Assembly: GCF_900156425.1 (NCBI RefSeq)
Contig: NZ_FTNO01000001.1
Coordinates: forward strand, 558,001 to 622,000
Source: Haladaptatus litoreus
GTDB lineage: Archaea; Halobacteriota; Halobacteria; Halobacteriales; Haladaptataceae
Length of the DNA: 64,000 nt
Reading direction: 5' to 3'
Shown here: in pieces, positions 36,041-46,099 of the stretch
Layout of the letters: each line of letters begins with the position of its first letter
How positions within the stretch are numbered: the first letter of the stretch is position 1
Translations under genes and position numbers: made by a program
The notes under the pieces: model-generated
The model's input: the letters and a program-made list of their open reading frames with translations, nothing else
Told to the model about the DNA's origin: nothing
Databases searched by the model: none

Positions 36041-37345
36041 CTACCGTTCTTGTCGCCCCTCGGCAACGTCGTCGCGGTGGCGGTGACACGCGGCGGCGTG
36101 CGGCCCGGTTCCGTACTCGGCGGGCACTTGGTAGTCGGGAATCTGTTTCGCACAGATGCTTTTTTCCGCGAACGACTCCGTCAGTCGCTCTTTCGCGCTG
36201 TCCCAGTCGTCGGCCAAAATTTGGTCGATTGCGCTCTCGATGATGCGTCCCGCTTCACCATCGGGCACGTTCCCGTCGAAGAACTCGACCACGATTTCGG
36301 ATTCGCCCGTCGGTTCGAACGACCGACGCTGTACCGCTCGCAGGAACCCGCGAGTTCGTTCCCACTCTTCGGGCGACAGGTCGTACTCTGCGGGCGCGAT
36401 GAGTTTCGGACAACGCGTTCGGAACCGACACCCGCTCGGCGGTTCGATTGGACTCGGAACGTCGCCTTCGAGAACCCCGCGGGTTCCCGTTTCACGGGGG
36501 TCGGGAACCGGGATGGATTCCAGCAGTGCTTGCGTGTAGGGATGCTGTGGGTTCTCGTACAACTCCTCCTTGTCGGCGAGTTCGACCAGTTGGCCCAGAT
36601 ACATCACCGCCACCCGGTCCGAGATGTGGCGAATCACCGAGAGGTCGTGGGCGATGAACAGGTACGTGAGGCCGAACTCGTCCTGAAGCGACCGCATCGT
36701 GTTGAGCACCTGTGCCTGAATCGACACGTCGAGCGCCGACACCGGTTCGTCACAGACGATGAAATCCGGATTCACGCTCAGGGCGCGGGCCAGATTCACG
36801 CGCTGGCGCTGGCCGCCCGAGAAGGCGTGCGGATGACGATTGTAGTGTTGCGGGTCGAGACCGACCTTTTCGAGCAGTTCGCGCGCTCGATCTTCACGTC
36901 CATCCGAATCGTACATCCCGTGGGCTTTCATCGGCTCCTCCACGATGGGGCCGATTTTCATCCGCGGGTCGAGTGAGGACTGCGGGTCTTGGAAAATCAA
37001 CTGCATGTCCTTGCGCTGACTTCGCACCTCCTCGCCGCTCAACTCGGTCAAATCACGACCCTTGAAGGAGACGGTTCCGTCCGTCGGTGTGAGCAGTCGG
37101 AGGATGGTTCGAGCGAGAGTGCTCTTTCCGCATCCCGACTCGCCGACCAGTCCCAACGTCTCACCCTTGTGGATGGTGAACGAAACGTCCTCGACCGCCC
37201 GAACTGACTCCTCCTCGCCGAACAATCCGGACAGAAATCCGCCGCCGTTGGTGAAATGTTTCGTCAGTCCTTCGACTTCGAGGAGCGGTTCGCCCATCGC
37301 CGTCTCGTCCTCGTCGAGACGGCCCATCGACATCGAATCGGACAT
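36041..37345 (-). CDS. Peptide/nickel ABC transporter ATP-binding protein (DppF/OppF-type)
   Basis: A 434-residue ABC ATPase. Walker A is [14 protein letters not shown], the signature is [15 protein letters not shown] and Walker B is [15 protein letters not shown]. The C-terminal oligopeptide domain ([12 protein letters not shown]) is interrupted by an insertion of about 80 acidic residues before its end (CAKQIPDY ... [11 protein letters not shown]). A strong Shine-Dalgarno (GGAGGTGA) lies just before ATG 37345. Its start is one base past the stop of the partner ATPase. It is last gene of the operon. Confidence 0.88.
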   Translation of the reverse strand: MSDSMSMGRLDEDETAMGEPLLEVEGLTKHFTNGGGFLSGLFGEEESVRAVEDVSFTIHKGETLGLVGESGCGKSTLARTILRLLTPTDGTVSFKGRDLTELSGEEVRSQRKDMQLIFQDPQSSLDPRMKIGPIVEEPMKAHGMYDSDGREDRARELLEKVGLDPQHYNRHPHAFSGGQRQRVNLARALSVNPDFIVCDEPVSALDVSIQAQVLNTMRSLQDEFGLTYLFIAHDLSVIRHISDRVAVMYLGQLVELADKEELYENPQHPYTQALLESIPVPDPRETGTRGVLEGDVPSPIEPPSGCRFRTRCPKLIAPAEYDLSPEEWERTRGFLRAVQRRSFEPTGESEIVVEFFDGNVPDGEAGRIIESAIDQILADDWDSAKERLTESFAEKSICAKQIPDYQVPAEYGTGPHAAACHRHRDDVAEGRQER

Positions 37346-37346
37346 T

Positions 37347-38480
37347 TCAGTCACCTCCCTTCGACGTGTCGCTGACGAGGTCGCCGCTGATTCCCGTCTT
37401 CGCTTGCACCTCTATCGGTTCGCTGAACCAGTATCCGGCGTCGAACTCGTCGTGTTTGATGCAGGCCGACCGATGCGACTGCGTTTCGGGGTCGTCCCTG
37501 TCGCTGACCTCCCGGCACGTTGGATGAGTTTCGACGCAGGCCTCTCTGGCGTCGGGACAGCGCGTGTGGAACCGACAGCCTCGCGGCGGGTCGATGGCTT
37601 CGGGCATCACGCCTTTTACCGGTTCCAGTTCGTGAACCGTCTGGTCGGGTCGCGGCATGGAGTTCAACAGGGCTTCCGTGTAGGGATGTTTCGTGTCGTA
37701 GAACAGGTCGTCGACCGTGGCTTGTTCCACGATTTCACCGAGGTACATCACGTTCACTCGGTCACAGAGTTCGGCGACGACGCCCATGTCGTGCGTAACC
37801 CAGACGAAACTCGTGTCGTATTTGTCCTGCAACTCGTCCACCAACGAGAGGATTTGGCCCTCGACGGTTACGTCCAATGCTGTGGTCGGTTCGTCCGCGA
37901 TGATGAGGCTCGGTTCGCAGGCTAACGCCATCGCGATGAGAACGCGCTGGCGCATCCCACCCGAGAACTGGTGGGGATAGTTTTCGTAGCGCGCTTCGGG
38001 TTCCGGAATTCCGACTTCGCGGAGCATGTGAATCGCCTCTTCTTTCGCCTCCTCTTTCGAGAGATTCCGGTTGATTTCGATGAACTCCCGAAGCTGGTTG
38101 CCCACCGTGAACACCGGATTCAGGCTCTCCATCGGGTCTTGGAAGATGATGGCGATTTCCGTCCCGCGAATTCGACGCCGCATGTCCTCGTTCGAGAGCA
38201 TCTCGTCGCGGGGTTGGAGGTCGCCGTCAGGCCCTTCTTCGAGGCCGAACAGCACGTCGTCCCGGAATCGAACTTCGCCCCCGACGATTTCGCCGGGGTG
38301 GTCGATGAGTCGAAGGATGCTCTGGGCGGCGACGCTCTTTCCGGCCCCGCTTTCGCCCACGAGGCCGACGATTTCGCCCTCGTTCACGTCGAAGGAGATG
38401 CCATCGACGGCGCGAACGACGCCTTCTTCCGTGAAGAACTGCGTTTTCAGGTCGTCTATCTGGAGTATCGTCTCTGTCAT
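37347..38480 (-). CDS. Peptide/nickel ABC transporter ATP-binding protein (DppD/OppD-type)
   Basis: A 377-residue ABC ATPase. Walker A is [14 protein letters not shown], the signature is [15 protein letters not shown] and Walker B is [15 protein letters not shown]. The C-terminal oligopeptide-transporter domain is present ([16 protein letters not shown]). It forms the ATPase pair with the following gene. The operon order is binding protein, permease, permease, ATPase, ATPase. Confidence 0.9.
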   Translation of the reverse strand: MTETILQIDDLKTQFFTEEGVVRAVDGISFDVNEGEIVGLVGESGAGKSVAAQSILRLIDHPGEIVGGEVRFRDDVLFGLEEGPDGDLQPRDEMLSNEDMRRRIRGTEIAIIFQDPMESLNPVFTVGNQLREFIEINRNLSKEEAKEEAIHMLREVGIPEPEARYENYPHQFSGGMRQRVLIAMALACEPSLIIADEPTTALDVTVEGQILSLVDELQDKYDTSFVWVTHDMGVVAELCDRVNVMYLGEIVEQATVDDLFYDTKHPYTEALLNSMPRPDQTVHELEPVKGVMPEAIDPPRGCRFHTRCPDAREACVETHPTCREVSDRDDPETQSHRSACIKHDEFDAGYWFSEPIEVQAKTGISGDLVSDTSKGGD

Positions 38481-38486
38481 TTTTGA

Positions 38487-39476
38487 TCAATTTTTGATTC
38501 GTGGGTCGAGTGCGTCGCGGAGGCCGTCGCCGAGCAGGTTGAACCCCATCACGGTGATGAGGATGGCGATGCCGGGCCACAGGCTGAACCACGGGTCGGG
38601 AAGCATGTAGCCGCGGGATTGGTTCAACATCTGCCCCCACGACGGGGTCGGCGGTTGGGCACCGAAGCCGAGGAACGAGAGTCCGGCCACGATGAGGATG
38701 CTGATGCCGACTTGTAGGGTCGCCTGCACGAGGACGGGCGCGAAACTGTTCGGGATGACGTGCCGGAGGATGATGTTTCGGTCACGGACTCCGGCGGCCC
38801 GCGCCGCCTCGATGTACTCTTCTTCCCGTACGCTAACCACCCGTGACCGAATCAGCCGGGCGAACACCGGAATCGTCGTGATGCCGACGCCAATCATAGC
38901 GTAGGTCAAATCACGCCCGAATGCGGCCATGAACGCGATGACCAGCACGAGGAACGGAATCGCGTACAGCGTCTCCACGAGGCGCATCAGCGCGTCGTCC
39001 ACCCGGCCGCCGTGGTAGCCCGCGACTGCGCCGACGAGGGTTCCGGCGATGAGGCCGAACCCGGTCGAAACGATGCCGACTTGCATGGCGATTCGGGTGC
39101 CGTACACGAGACGGACGAGAATATCTCGTCCGCGGTGGTCGGTTCCGAGCGGGTACTTCCACGTCCCGCTTCCGAACGTGCTTTCCATCCCGGCCGGTGG
39201 GAGGAGTATTTGCGCGTTCGCGGGGTCGTTCACCGGATTGTACCAGAATCGACTGGCGATGGCGTAGTCGAACAGTTTCGCGTCTATCCACGCGAAGATA
39301 GCGACGCCGAGAATGAACGCGATGATGTAGAACCCGATTCTCGCGGTCGTATCCTTCTTGATTTGGTCGAGCGCATGTCGCCATCCGACGTTGGATTCGC
39401 TCGGCTCTTCGGGGTCGTATCCTTCGTTCGATTGCGGTTCGCGAAGTTTGTCGGTCGTAGTTTCACCTGTTCCCAT
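38487..39476 (-). CDS. ABC transporter permease (DppC-type)
   Basis: A 329-residue permease with a long cytoplasmic N-terminus, then six membrane segments. The EAA loop region is EEEYIEAARAAGVRDRNIILRHVIPN. Typical DppC features are the early TDHRGRDILVRLVYGTR motif. Six bases separate it from the ATPase gene and two from the other permease gene. Confidence 0.9.
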   Translation of the reverse strand: MGTGETTTDKLREPQSNEGYDPEEPSESNVGWRHALDQIKKDTTARIGFYIIAFILGVAIFAWIDAKLFDYAIASRFWYNPVNDPANAQILLPPAGMESTFGSGTWKYPLGTDHRGRDILVRLVYGTRIAMQVGIVSTGFGLIAGTLVGAVAGYHGGRVDDALMRLVETLYAIPFLVLVIAFMAAFGRDLTYAMIGVGITTIPVFARLIRSRVVSVREEEYIEAARAAGVRDRNIILRHVIPNSFAPVLVQATLQVGISILIVAGLSFLGFGAQPPTPSWGQMLNQSRGYMLPDPWFSLWPGIAILITVMGFNLLGDGLRDALDPRIKN

Positions 39477-39478
39477 CG

Positions 39479-40477
39479 TTAGTCCACCTCGTCGTAGGTC
39501 ACTCGCGGGTCGATGTACGCGTACGAAAGGTCAGTGAGGATGACGCCGATGACGAACGTCAGGCCGAAAAACACCGTCGTCCCCATGACCAGCGGGTAAT
39601 CCTGATTGTTGATTGCGGTAATGATGAGCCGTCCCATCCCGTTGATGTTGAACACCGTCTCGGTCAGCACCGCGCCGCCGAGCGCCGACGTGAGTTGGAG
39701 GCCAACGACGGTGATGACGGGCAGTTGCGCGTTGCGGAAGGCGTGCCGTCGCAGTATCTTTCCTTCCGAGACGCCGTATGCTCGCGCCAACTTCACGTAC
39801 TCCTGCTGGAGGACTTCCAACATCGACGACCGTTCGATTCGCGTAATCGCGGCCATCTGGAGCGTCCCGAGCGAAAGCGTCGGTAAGAGCAGATGCATTC
39901 CACTCTGCCAGAGAACGTCTGCCTGCGAGGATGCTCCATCGACTGAACTCGGATTCGCCCACGGCAGAATCAACCCTGTCGCAGGGAACCAGTTCAGGTG
40001 GTAGGCGAAGATGATGATGAGCATCAGCCCAATCCAGAACGATGGCGTGCTGACCCCGATGAGCGCGACGACGCGCGAAACGTGGTCGGTGGGCTGATTT
40101 CGCCGTCTGGCCGAGATGATACCCAGTGGGATAGCAGTCACCAGCGCGAATCCGAAACTGGAGAGCATGAGGAGGAGCGTCACCGGCAGTCGCTCCATGA
40201 TTTTGGTCATCACGGGCACCCCGTAGTAGATACTCTGTCCGAGGTCGCCCTGTGCGACGGCGGTGAGATAGTTCACGTATCGAACAGGGAGCGGTTCGTC
40301 TAGCCCGTACTGCGCCCGGATTTCCTCGACCATCTCTGCGCTCGGTGACGGCCCGAGCATGATTTGAACGGGGTCGCCCGGAATGGCGTTCGTCAGCAGG
40401 AACGTGATGGTGACGATTCCGACGAGGACCGGAATTGCTTGCAAAGATCGGCTAATCGTGTAGCGGAGGATTCCCAT
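39479..40477 (-). CDS. ABC transporter permease (DppB-type)
   Basis: A 332-residue permease. Start MGILRYTISRSLQAIPVLVGI is the classic DppB first membrane segment, followed by NAIPGDPVQIMLG and the EAA loop QEYVKLARAYGVSEGKILRRHAFRNAQ. It forms the channel with the DppC-type permease. Confidence 0.9.
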   Translation of the reverse strand: MGILRYTISRSLQAIPVLVGIVTITFLLTNAIPGDPVQIMLGPSPSAEMVEEIRAQYGLDEPLPVRYVNYLTAVAQGDLGQSIYYGVPVMTKIMERLPVTLLLMLSSFGFALVTAIPLGIISARRRNQPTDHVSRVVALIGVSTPSFWIGLMLIIIFAYHLNWFPATGLILPWANPSSVDGASSQADVLWQSGMHLLLPTLSLGTLQMAAITRIERSSMLEVLQQEYVKLARAYGVSEGKILRRHAFRNAQLPVITVVGLQLTSALGGAVLTETVFNINGMGRLIITAINNQDYPLVMGTTVFFGLTFVIGVILTDLSYAYIDPRVTYDEVD

Positions 40478-40516
40478 GTATTGTTGGTAACTCGTATCGA
40501 AACGGGGTGCGAGTGG

Positions 40517-42130
40517 TTACTGCGACCCGATGGATGCGTTCGTGTAGTCGGTCGAAACCACGAAGCTGGAAACGGGATGCGACTCGAATCCGTTGACGTT
40601 CTGTTTCATCCCGTAGCTGTTTTTCAAGTTGTACGCCGGGATGTGCGCCCGGTCTTCCAGCACTTGCGTGATTGCTTCCCGATACAACCGTTTTCGCTCC
40701 TGTCGGTTCGCAGACCGCCGCGCTTGGTTGATTTGCTGGTTCACACCGTTGTAGAAGGTGCCGTCCGTCGTGCCGTGTGCTTCTTTCGTGAAGAAGTAGT
40801 ACGTGAAGGCGTCTGGGTCGGGCGTTCCCGACCAGCCCAGCGTGTACATGTTGTAATCGTTGGGGTCACCCGAAACGTACTGGTCTAAGAACGCACCCCA
40901 GTCGAGTCGCTGGACGTTCGCGTTGTATCCGGCCTCCTTCAGGCCGTTCGCCACCGTGACGCCCAACTGTTCCCGTTTGTCGTCCGGCGGGACGATGATG
41001 TTCGCGTTCCAGTTGTTCGGAACCGAATCGGCATCGTCGAGCATCGTCTTCGCTTGATCGATGTCTTTGCCGTGAGCGATGTTCTTCCACTTGTTCAGCG
41101 GCATGCCCCACTTCTTGGCTATCTGTTCCGGCAGTGGACTGTACTGGCGAACCCCGCTCGGTTCCACGAAGTTCGACACGGCTTGGTCCATGTCGAAACA
41201 GTAGTCGATGGCTTCCCGAACCTGCGGGTCGGTGGTCGGCCCGTTCTGGCAGTTAAAAGCGAGGTAGAAGTAGCCCATCCCGATGACGGACTCGATGCTC
41301 GCATTGTTCATGCTCTGTACCTGCTGCCACAGTTTCGGTGGAATTTCCTCGATAACGTCGCTTTCGTTGGTTTGGAGGCTCGTCAGCCGTGTCGTCGGCT
41401 CTTCGACCGGCCTGAATTCGATTTCGCCGAGATTCGGCATCGGTTCCCCCCAGTAGTCGTCCCACCGGGTGACTCTGGCGAAATTTCCTTCCTGCCATTC
41501 GTCGAACTGGAACGGCCCGGAACCGACGGGATTCTGTTTGTTAAACTTCTGTTTGTTGTTCTCCCGAACGCTTTTCGGCACGATAGGACGCGTCAGCGCG
41601 TTCATGAACGGGCCGTAGGGGTATTTCAGGTCGAACTTGACTCGTCGGTTGCCGGCCTTCGAGATGTTCTGTATCATGCTCACTTCGGAGGCGTTCTCCG
41701 TTTCCTCCTTGACCGGCGCTTCGAACGAATATTTCACGTCCTCGAAGGTCATTGAGTCGCCGTTTTGGAACTGGATTCCCTCCTGCATCTCGACGATGTA
41801 CGTCTGTCCGTTGTTCTTGACCTCCGGTTCGCCGGTCGCCAAGTGCGGGACGACGTTGATGCCGCTATCATACGTGTACAGTCCCTCGAACACGCGGTCT
41901 GCTACCTGTGTCGAGGGAACGTCGTTGAGGACGATAGGGTCGAACTCCAGCGGACTCTTTACTTGCGCGAGCGTCAGTGTGCCACCGGAGTTCGACTGCT
42001 GGTTGCCGCCGCCCGAATTCGACTGGTCGCTCCCAGCACAACCAGCGAGCGCCGCGATACCTACCCCGCCGAGGCCTTGGAGGAGCCGTCGGCGTTTGAG
42101 TGAGTCCGGAGTTTTGTCGTGTTCTGTCAT
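40517..42130 (-). CDS. Peptide/nickel ABC transporter substrate-binding lipoprotein
   Basis: A 537-residue family-5 extracellular solute-binding protein. It has a Tat signal (SLKRRRLLQGLG) with lipobox LAGC (C31), a glutamine/asparagine/serine-rich linker and the binding domain (FEGLYTYDSG, LKYPYGPFMNALTRP, VGSGPFQFDEW). It delivers peptides or similar solutes to the permeases. It is first gene of the operon, transcribed from the 42131-42628 interval. Confidence 0.9.
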   Translation of the reverse strand: MTEHDKTPDSLKRRRLLQGLGGVGIAALAGCAGSDQSNSGGGNQQSNSGGTLTLAQVKSPLEFDPIVLNDVPSTQVADRVFEGLYTYDSGINVVPHLATGEPEVKNNGQTYIVEMQEGIQFQNGDSMTFEDVKYSFEAPVKEETENASEVSMIQNISKAGNRRVKFDLKYPYGPFMNALTRPIVPKSVRENNKQKFNKQNPVGSGPFQFDEWQEGNFARVTRWDDYWGEPMPNLGEIEFRPVEEPTTRLTSLQTNESDVIEEIPPKLWQQVQSMNNASIESVIGMGYFYLAFNCQNGPTTDPQVREAIDYCFDMDQAVSNFVEPSGVRQYSPLPEQIAKKWGMPLNKWKNIAHGKDIDQAKTMLDDADSVPNNWNANIIVPPDDKREQLGVTVANGLKEAGYNANVQRLDWGAFLDQYVSGDPNDYNMYTLGWSGTPDPDAFTYYFFTKEAHGTTDGTFYNGVNQQINQARRSANRQERKRLYREAITQVLEDRAHIPAYNLKNSYGMKQNVNGFESHPVSSFVVSTDYTNASIGSQ

Positions 42131-42628
42131 TGTGTGATGAGTTCGATTTTTTCGCCGCTCGTTCGAAATCCGCCAATCGTCCCGAGCAACTGTTCGCGTT
42201 TTTTGACCGAACCAACCATTGTTATTGGGTGGCTGAAGACACCGGCTGTGAGCGGTAGTGTCCCCCTACTGTAAGCGACGAATAATAGTTACGTATGCTG
42301 CGTGCGATGTCTGCTTACGCCCCCTCTCGGCCTCATCGACACTGCTGTGCGTTTTTCAACGATAGCACTAAGCAACGATTCACATACTGTATTCTAGATT
42401 TTCGCGGACAAATACGAGGCATCGCGTGGTCGAACTCGGAACGCGGGCAACGAAGTGAACGATGAACAATGCGGTCAGGGACTAACAAACGCGAAGGTAG
42501 TCGGTGATTCGTCATCGAGTTCGCTTCCCAGTGGCCGCGATGTTTATCCGTGAATCGGTTGACAATCCGTTACTTGCGGTCGGCCACCCGGGAAACCCGG
42601 GTGGCCGATACACCAAGATTGCTACGCG
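42131..42628. other. Intergenic interval between divergent ABC and antiporter genes
   Basis: 498 nt with no supported gene. It should hold the promoters of both divergent units. An A/T-rich stretch near 42282-42300 could supply the TATA for the ABC operon. The only striking feature is the perfect hairpin at 42580-42608 just before the antiporter gene. Confidence 0.6.
42580..42608. repeat. Perfect GC-rich hairpin before antiporter gene (13-bp stem, 3-nt loop)
   Basis: Core arms CGGCCACCCGGG and CCCGGGTGGCCG around AAA, extended by one T-A pair. It ends 20 nt before the antiporter ATG. In RNA it would form a very stable 5'-leader stem. Confidence 0.9.
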
Positions 42629-44479
42629 ATGGCCACTGATGCACTGCTGGCGTCGGCGTCGATAATCCTCCTCGGAGCGGTGTCGAAACTGCTCGCCGAC
42701 AGATTCGGGATTCCGAACGTCGTCTTCTTGCTCGGATTCGGTATCCTGTTCGGGCCGGAGGTCATCGGCCTTCTCGACCCGTCTCTGTTCAGTAACGCGC
42801 TCTCGACCATCGTTTCGCTAGCGGTCGCAATCATCGTCTTCGAAGGTGCGTTTAACCTCACGTCCTCCAGAATCCGGTCGGCATCGACGGCTACACTCAG
42901 GCTCGTCACGCTCGGTTCCGCGATTACGTTTCTCGGCTTGGGACTCACGATACGATACCTGCTCGATTTGCAGTGGAGTCTTTCGTTTCTCATTTCCGCC
43001 CTCCTCGTGGCCACCGGGCCGACCGTGATAACGCCGATTCTGGAACAGACGGACGTGCGCGAGAACGTGAAAACGACGCTCGAAACCGAAGGTATCGTCA
43101 ACGACCCCGTCGCGTCCGTGCTCGGGGCAGTTATCTTCAGTGCGGCGGCGCTCGGCGAACGACCCTTCACGCGCGGCGGACCGGTGGACGAGGAAATCGT
43201 CATCGAGTTCGTCACGCAGTTGGGCGTCGGCGTCCTCATCGGCATCGTTACGGCAATTAGCGTGATCTACGTGCTTCGAAATTTCAGCCGAACCCCGCAA
43301 AATTCGCGGATAACCGTCATCGCAACCGCTTTGATTTCGTTCGCCGTAGCCGACTTGTTCGCCTCGGAGGCGGGGGTCGTCTCGGTCGCGGTTGCGGGAT
43401 TGTTGGTAGGCAACGCCGACATCCCCTACGAAGAGGAAATCGAGGGCTTCAGCGGCGACGTAACGGCAATCGTGTTGAGCGTCGTCTACATCATCCTCGC
43501 ATCTCTGCTCAGGTTCGAGGAACTCGTGGAATTCGGGCTGGCTGGCGTCGCCGTCGTTCTGATTGCCATGTTCGTCGTCAGACCGCTCTCCGTGTTTCTC
43601 TCGACGGTTCGTTCCGATTTCAGCCGGAACGAACGGCTGTTCATCTCCGCGGTCGGCCCGCGGGGAATCATTCCCGCCTCGACCGCGACCCTCTTTTCGC
43701 TCCAACTCGCGCAGGCCGACGTGGCGAACGCCGAAAGCGTCGTGAGCGTCGTTTTTCTCGTCATCCTCGTCACGGTCATTTTCGAAGCGGGTGGCGCGCC
43801 GTTCATCGCAAACAGACTCGACATCGTACCCATGACGATACTCATCATCGGCGGAAGCCGAATCGGACGAACCCTCGCGGAACGACTCGAAGAGCGCGGT
43901 GAAAACCCAATCATCATCGAACGGGACGTGGAAGTCGTCTCCAACCTCCGAGCGAACGGCTACTCGGTGGTTCACGGCAATGGTGCGAACGCCAGCGTCC
44001 TCGAAGATGCAGGTGTCGAAGACGCGAAGATGGTCGTCGCCGCGACGAGCGAAGACGACCAGAACATCCTCGCCTGTCAAACCGCCCGGACGAAGTTCGG
44101 CGTCGAAAACCTGCTCGCACAGGTGAACGACACGGAAAACGTAGACGCTTTCGAAGACCTCGGGATTCGAACCACGACGCCGACGCTCGCCACCGTCGAT
44201 ACCATGGACGACCTCATCCTCCGACCGAGCTTTTTCGCGTGGTTGTCGAGCGTTGGCGACGAAAACGACGTTACCGAGGTGACGGTCGATTCGGCGTCGA
44301 TGGTCGGGCGCGAACTCGGCGACATCGACTTTCCGGACGAAAGCAGCGTCGTACTCGTCCAACGAGATTCCGAGTACATCATTCCGAAATCCAGTGTCGT
44401 GCTGGGAGAGGGTGATGTGGTCACGCTTCTGGGAACGGCTGATGCGGTCGAAGACGCGGCGAGGATGCTGTCGGAATAG
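42629..44479 (+). CDS. Cation/proton antiporter with TrkA-N and TrkA-C domains
   Basis: A 616-residue protein. Residues 1-390 form a Na+(K+)/H+ exchanger domain of the CPA1/Kef type with about 12 membrane segments (e.g. LLVATGPTVITPIL, NDPVASVLGAVIFSAAALG). A TrkA-N Rossmann domain follows (ILIIGGSRIGRTLAERLEERG, near 400) with HGNGANASVLEDAG. A TrkA-C domain ends it (about 535-616). NAD(H) binding likely gates transport. The long GC-rich hairpin just upstream may affect its translation. Confidence 0.88.
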   Translation: MATDALLASASIILLGAVSKLLADRFGIPNVVFLLGFGILFGPEVIGLLDPSLFSNALSTIVSLAVAIIVFEGAFNLTSSRIRSASTATLRLVTLGSAITFLGLGLTIRYLLDLQWSLSFLISALLVATGPTVITPILEQTDVRENVKTTLETEGIVNDPVASVLGAVIFSAAALGERPFTRGGPVDEEIVIEFVTQLGVGVLIGIVTAISVIYVLRNFSRTPQNSRITVIATALISFAVADLFASEAGVVSVAVAGLLVGNADIPYEEEIEGFSGDVTAIVLSVVYIILASLLRFEELVEFGLAGVAVVLIAMFVVRPLSVFLSTVRSDFSRNERLFISAVGPRGIIPASTATLFSLQLAQADVANAESVVSVVFLVILVTVIFEAGGAPFIANRLDIVPMTILIIGGSRIGRTLAERLEERGENPIIIERDVEVVSNLRANGYSVVHGNGANASVLEDAGVEDAKMVVAATSEDDQNILACQTARTKFGVENLLAQVNDTENVDAFEDLGIRTTTPTLATVDTMDDLILRPSFFAWLSSVGDENDVTEVTVDSASMVGRELGDIDFPDESSVVLVQRDSEYIIPKSSVVLGEGDVVTLLGTADAVEDAARMLSE

Positions 44480-44843
44480 CGATTGCTGTTCTACCTGTGG
44501 TTTCAACTTTGTTACCGTTTCTAATCGAAGTTGGCTACCAGTTATGGCAAAAGAATTTACGCATAAATTAATCCTTGGAAAAAGATCATAAGTAGATGGG
44601 TCGAAGCGCAGATAGAATCAGCGCAACTCCCGGTCGATGTCGATTTCGCCCTCTGTCGCGTATCGACTCGTCCTCCAACTGTTAGACTCTATACATAAAT
44701 TCGCCTTCACGCAGGGGGCGAATAATATTGGTATATAGCATACGCTATCCAACATATGTGTTCATAGTGGTTTGTTGTGTTGGCCAGAGCGATATACCAC
44801 TAATATAAGTAGTTTTTACCGAACGACGGCCAGTGCCACCTGA
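44480..44843. other. AT-rich interval with pstS promoter
   Basis: 364 nt without a confident gene. A minus-strand frame (44618-44755, 45 residues, ending RYATEGEIDIDRELR) has a protein-like C-terminus and may be a gene remnant. The right half holds the pstS promoter and nearby inverted repeats. Confidence 0.5.
44765..44810 (+). promoter_or_regulatory. pstS promoter with flanking inverted repeat
   Basis: TATA-like TATAAGT (44804-44810) sits about 34-40 nt before the pstS ATG, fitting a short leader. Directly upstream, TAGTGGT (44765-44771) is inverted against ACCACTA (44796-44802), with 24 bases between. This is a possible phosphate-responsive operator. Confidence 0.45.
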
Positions 44844-45998
44844 ATGACGCGAGACTCAGAGCGACCAACGACCGGCGCATCACGACGCAAATTCATCGCA
44901 CTCACGGGCACTGCAGGTGCCATGGCACTCGCGGGCTGTAGCGGAACCAGTGGAGACGACACGACGACGGAAGGCGGAAACAACGACGGAAACTCCGACT
45001 CGGACGACAGCAACAACGGCGGCAGCGGTTCGACGCAACCACTGACCGCAGACGGTTCCTCGACGGTCTACCCCATCACGAGCCAAGCGGGGTCGCTCTG
45101 GAACGGAAACGCCCCCGCGTCCGACGGCGAGTACTGGGGTTCCAGTGATGAATCGAGCGTTCCGGGCTGGGACGACATCCAGACGGACAAGAACATGGCC
45201 GATTACTGGGCGGGTCTCTACGGCTTCGAACCCAGCGGCGAAGAGGGAACGCCGCCGTTTTACACGTCCATCGGACTGAACCACACGGGTGTCGGCCTCA
45301 CCAAACTCGAAAAGGGGCAGGTCGACATCGGTGACGCATCCGCACCGGTCAGCGCCGAGTTCCCAGACCGAAGCGAGTCCGAACTCGAACCGTTCACCGA
45401 CCACATCGTCGCGGTTGACGCTCAGCCAATCGTCGTGAGCCGTGAAATCTACGACGCAGGCGTCGAGAAACTCACGCTCTCGCAACTACAGCAAATCTAC
45501 CGCGGAGAGATACAGAACTGGTCGGAACTCGGCGGCCCGGACACGGAGATTCAGGCAGTCGGCCGTGCCGAAGGCTCGGGTACCGACACGTCCTTCCGCG
45601 CCAACGTTCTCGGCGACCCGGACGCCGACATGGGCGGTACGGACGTTCGAAAGGGGCAGAACCAGCAGGTTGCGGCGCTCGTCGAGAACTCCGACAACGC
45701 CATCGCCTACATCGCGCTCGCGTTCGTCGAGGAAGACGGCCCGGTTGCACCACTCGCGCTCGAAATCGAAGGGACGACCTACACGTACGGCGACAACCTC
45801 GGCAGTCTCGACTACCCGCTTTCCCGCGCGCTTCACTGCTACACGTGGGACGGCACGTCGAAGAAAGAAGCGGCGTTCATCCGCATGATTCTCCACGAGT
45901 ACGGACAGAAGATGTTCGTCGAACCGGCGAACTACCTGACCCTCACGGACGAGGAGCGACAGAAGCAACTCGACAAGCTTCCGGAGCCGACGAACTAG
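44844..45998 (+). CDS. pstS: Phosphate ABC transporter substrate-binding lipoprotein
   Basis: A 384-residue phosphate-binding protein. The Tat signal (SRRKFIALTG) ends in lipobox LAGC (C32), then comes an Asp/Asn/Ser/Gly linker. The binding domain starts with the PstS motif ADGSSTVYPIT and includes VSAEFPDRS, AVGRAEGSGTDTSFR. It captures phosphate outside the cell and is first of pstSCAB-phoU. Confidence 0.92.
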   Translation: MTRDSERPTTGASRRKFIALTGTAGAMALAGCSGTSGDDTTTEGGNNDGNSDSDDSNNGGSGSTQPLTADGSSTVYPITSQAGSLWNGNAPASDGEYWGSSDESSVPGWDDIQTDKNMADYWAGLYGFEPSGEEGTPPFYTSIGLNHTGVGLTKLEKGQVDIGDASAPVSAEFPDRSESELEPFTDHIVAVDAQPIVVSREIYDAGVEKLTLSQLQQIYRGEIQNWSELGGPDTEIQAVGRAEGSGTDTSFRANVLGDPDADMGGTDVRKGQNQQVAALVENSDNAIAYIALAFVEEDGPVAPLALEIEGTTYTYGDNLGSLDYPLSRALHCYTWDGTSKKEAAFIRMILHEYGQKMFVEPANYLTLTDEERQKQLDKLPEPTN

Positions 45999-46099
45999 TA
46001 GTCCGCTCGCGTGACCGTATCGGCATTGGACACGAAACGACTGTCGAACTTATTTAAATTTTCAAAAATGAAAGTAGAAAAGCAACGGATAGGTGAACG

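Noticed and set aside
42818..44506. A 562-codon open frame on the minus strand opposite the antiporter gene
   Set aside because: It is an antisense shadow caused by haloarchaeal codon bias. The plus-strand frame has clear antiporter and TrkA domains, and the minus product is a low-complexity charged chain.
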